Shown piece by piece: positions 6,843 to 8,422 of a DNA stretch of 8,422 nucleotides (positions are counted from its first letter, which is position 1; the number at the start of each line of letters is the position of its first letter). A model generated the notes under the pieces. That model was given only the letters and a program-made list of their open reading frames with translations. It was not told the origin of the DNA and searched no databases. A program made the translations under genes and the position numbers. This DNA is from Lysobacteraceae bacterium (GTDB lineage: Bacteria > Pseudomonadota > Gammaproteobacteria > Xanthomonadales > Xanthomonadaceae), in contig DMHI01000092.1 in assembly GCA_003449515.1 (NCBI GenBank), forward strand, positions 1 to 8,422, given 5' to 3'.

Positions 6843-8422
6843 AACCACCTCGCCCCCCGCCGTCGCCCGCTCGCGGCCGCGGTGCTGCTGCTTGCCGGCG
6901 GTGTTGCCGCGCCGGCCGCCTTCGCCGCCGACACCCCGAGGCCGCTGAGCACGGTCGCGGCCGCCGCCGTATCCGCACCGGCAGCCGAGCAACGCCCCCA
7001 CGAGGTGCGCGCGCCGCATGGCGCGGTGCGCATCGACGAGTACTACTGGCTGCGCGACGACACCCGCCAGAACCCGGAGATGCTCGCCCACCTCAAGGCC
7101 GAGAACACCTACGCCGATGCCGTGCTCGCGCCGCTGGCCGGACTCAAGGACACGCTGTTCAACGAGATCGTCGCGCGCATCGTGCAGGACGACTCCAGCG
7201 TGCCCTTCTTCGAGGACGGCTTCTGGTACTACACGCGCTTCGAGACCGGCAAGGACTACGCCATCGTCGCCCGCCGCAAGGGCACGATGGAGGCACCCGA
7301 GCAGATCCTGCTCGACCAGAACGCGATGGCCGCCGGCAAGGAGTTCTTCCAGGTGGGCAACTGGGAGGTGAGCCCGGATGGCACCCGCCTCGCCTGGGCC
7401 GAGGACCTCAACGGCCGGCGCCAGTTCACCATCCGGGTCAAGGACATCGCCAGCGGCGAGGTGCTGCCCGACACGATCACCGGTGCCAGCGCCCACATCG
7501 TCTGGGGCGATGACAACAACACGCTCTGGTACGTCGAGAACGATCCGAAAACCCTGCTCACCACCCACGTCAAGAAGCGTGTGCTCGGGACGCCGGCCAG
7601 TGCCGACACGCTGGTCTACACCGAAACCGACAACAGCTTCTACATGGGCATCGCGCGCACGCGCTCCGACGCCTACATCTGCATCGGCGTGAGCAGCACG
7701 GTGTCGTCCGAGCAGCGTTGCACGCCGGCGGCCAACCCCGGCGAGTTCACCGTGATCGCCCCGCGCCAGCGCGATTTCGAATACAGCGCCGACCACTACG
7801 CGGGCCGCTGGGTCATCACCACCAACTGGCAGGCGCCGAACTTCCGCATCATGACCGCCGCCGAGGACGCCCTCGGCAGCCGCGAGGCGTGGCAGGAGCT
7901 GGTGCCGCACAAGGACGATGTGTTCGTTGAAGGTCTGCAACTCTTCGACGGCTTCATGGCCATCAACGAGCGCTCCGAGGGCCTGCGCCGCATCCGCATC
8001 CTCGACGACGGCGGCGAGAGCAAGTTCGTCGAATCCGACGAGCCGGCGTACACGATGGGCCTCTCCGTGAACGCCGAGCCCGCCACGCCGTGGGTGCGCT
8101 ACACCTACACCTCGCTGACCACGCCGGCCACCACCTTCGAGGTGAACGTTCAGACCGGCGAGCGCAAGCAGCTCAAGCAGGACCCGGTGCCCGGCTTCGA
8201 CCCGGCGCAATACGTCACCGAGCGCCTGTGGGTGCCGTCGCGCGACGGCTCGGTGCGCATCCCGGTGTCGATCGTCTACCGCAAGGGTTTCGAGAAGAAC
8301 GGTGAAGCGGCGCTGCTGCAGATGGGCTACGGCAGCTATGGCGCGTCGATGGACCCTTCGTTCAACCGCAGCGTCATCAGCCTGCTCGACCGCGGCATGG
8401 TCTACGCCATCGCCCACATCCG
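6840..8422 (+). CDS. ptrB: Exported oligopeptidase B-like serine peptidase (S9A), 3' partial
   Basis: The frame opens at ATG 6840 and stays open to the window end, giving 527 full codons; the full protein should be about 700-720 residues. Residues 1-29 look like a Sec signal peptide (RRR at 7-9, hydrophobic core 11-24, cleavage after AFA at 27-29), suggesting a periplasmic enzyme, whereas enterobacterial oligopeptidase B is cytosolic. The mature part shows oligopeptidase B hallmarks: IDEYYWLRDD, IVARIVQDDSSVPFF, FWYYTRFETGKDY, the propeller, then YGSYGASMDPSFN (497-509) and DRGMVYAIAHI at the edge of the hydrolase domain. The family cleaves short peptides after Arg or Lys. The catalytic Ser, Asp and His and the acidic residues that set basic specificity lie beyond the window, so activity and specificity are inferred. 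C281 and C294 in the propeller could pair in the periplasm. The gene overlaps the upstream prolyl-oligopeptidase-like gene by one base. The symbol rests on similarity only. Confidence 0.9.
   Translation, partial: MNHLAPRRRPLAAAVLLLAGGVAAPAAFAADTPRPLSTVAAAAVSAPAAEQRPHEVRAPHGAVRIDEYYWLRDDTRQNPEMLAHLKAENTYADAVLAPLAGLKDTLFNEIVARIVQDDSSVPFFEDGFWYYTRFETGKDYAIVARRKGTMEAPEQILLDQNAMAAGKEFFQVGNWEVSPDGTRLAWAEDLNGRRQFTIRVKDIASGEVLPDTITGASAHIVWGDDNNTLWYVENDPKTLLTTHVKKRVLGTPASADTLVYTETDNSFYMGIARTRSDAYICIGVSSTVSSEQRCTPAANPGEFTVIAPRQRDFEYSADHYAGRWVITTNWQAPNFRIMTAAEDALGSREAWQELVPHKDDVFVEGLQLFDGFMAINERSEGLRRIRILDDGGESKFVESDEPAYTMGLSVNAEPATPWVRYTYTSLTTPATTFEVNVQTGERKQLKQDPVPGFDPAQYVTERLWVPSRDGSVRIPVSIVYRKGFEKNGEAALLQMGYGSYGASMDPSFNRSVISLLDRGMVYAIAHI

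Noticed and set aside
6726..8417. Minus-strand open frame (563 codons) opposite the peptidase pair
   Set aside because: Despite its length it mirrors the codons of an unmistakable oligopeptidase B frame; it is repetitive in Val/His/Ala/Asp and has no recognisable fold.

Overview
The window is GC-rich chromosomal DNA (close to 70% G+C by eye), densely coded, with every credible gene on the + strand. The algR-like regulator next to hemC, the high GC and the pair of exported S9A peptidases point to a gammaproteobacterium of the Xanthomonadales type (Lysobacter/Luteimonas/Dokdonella-like). That placement is inferred from gene content and order, not from any search.

Layout: (1) 1-1777 is a lipid desaturation pair. 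It holds the C-terminal part of an NAD(P)H-dependent flavo-[2Fe-2S] oxidoreductase, cut by the window start, and a complete three-histidine-box membrane fatty-acid desaturase 35 nt downstream. The first plausibly supplies electrons to the second. (2) 1860-3564 is an AlgR-type LytTR response regulator followed by hemC (porphobilinogen deaminase), a pairing known from Pseudomonas. No sensor kinase lies immediately upstream, and hemD does not follow hemC. (3) 3614-4585 is a WYL-domain transcriptional regulator with its own candidate promoter. (4) 4693-8422 is a tightly coupled pair of exported S9A serine peptidases: a complete prolyl-oligopeptidase-like enzyme, then an oligopeptidase B-like enzyme cut by the window end. 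Both have signal peptides and their reading frames overlap by one base.

The gene content is mostly ordinary housekeeping and accessory metabolism. I found no defence system, mobile element, CRISPR array, tRNA or rRNA, and no gene family I would call new. The points most worth a second look are the apparently leaderless start of the response regulator, the orphan-looking regulator and split heme-gene context, the coupled exported peptidase pair with complementary expected specificities, and a small palindrome placed like an activator site in front of that pair. The long minus-strand open frames are codon-bias shadows of the + strand genes.
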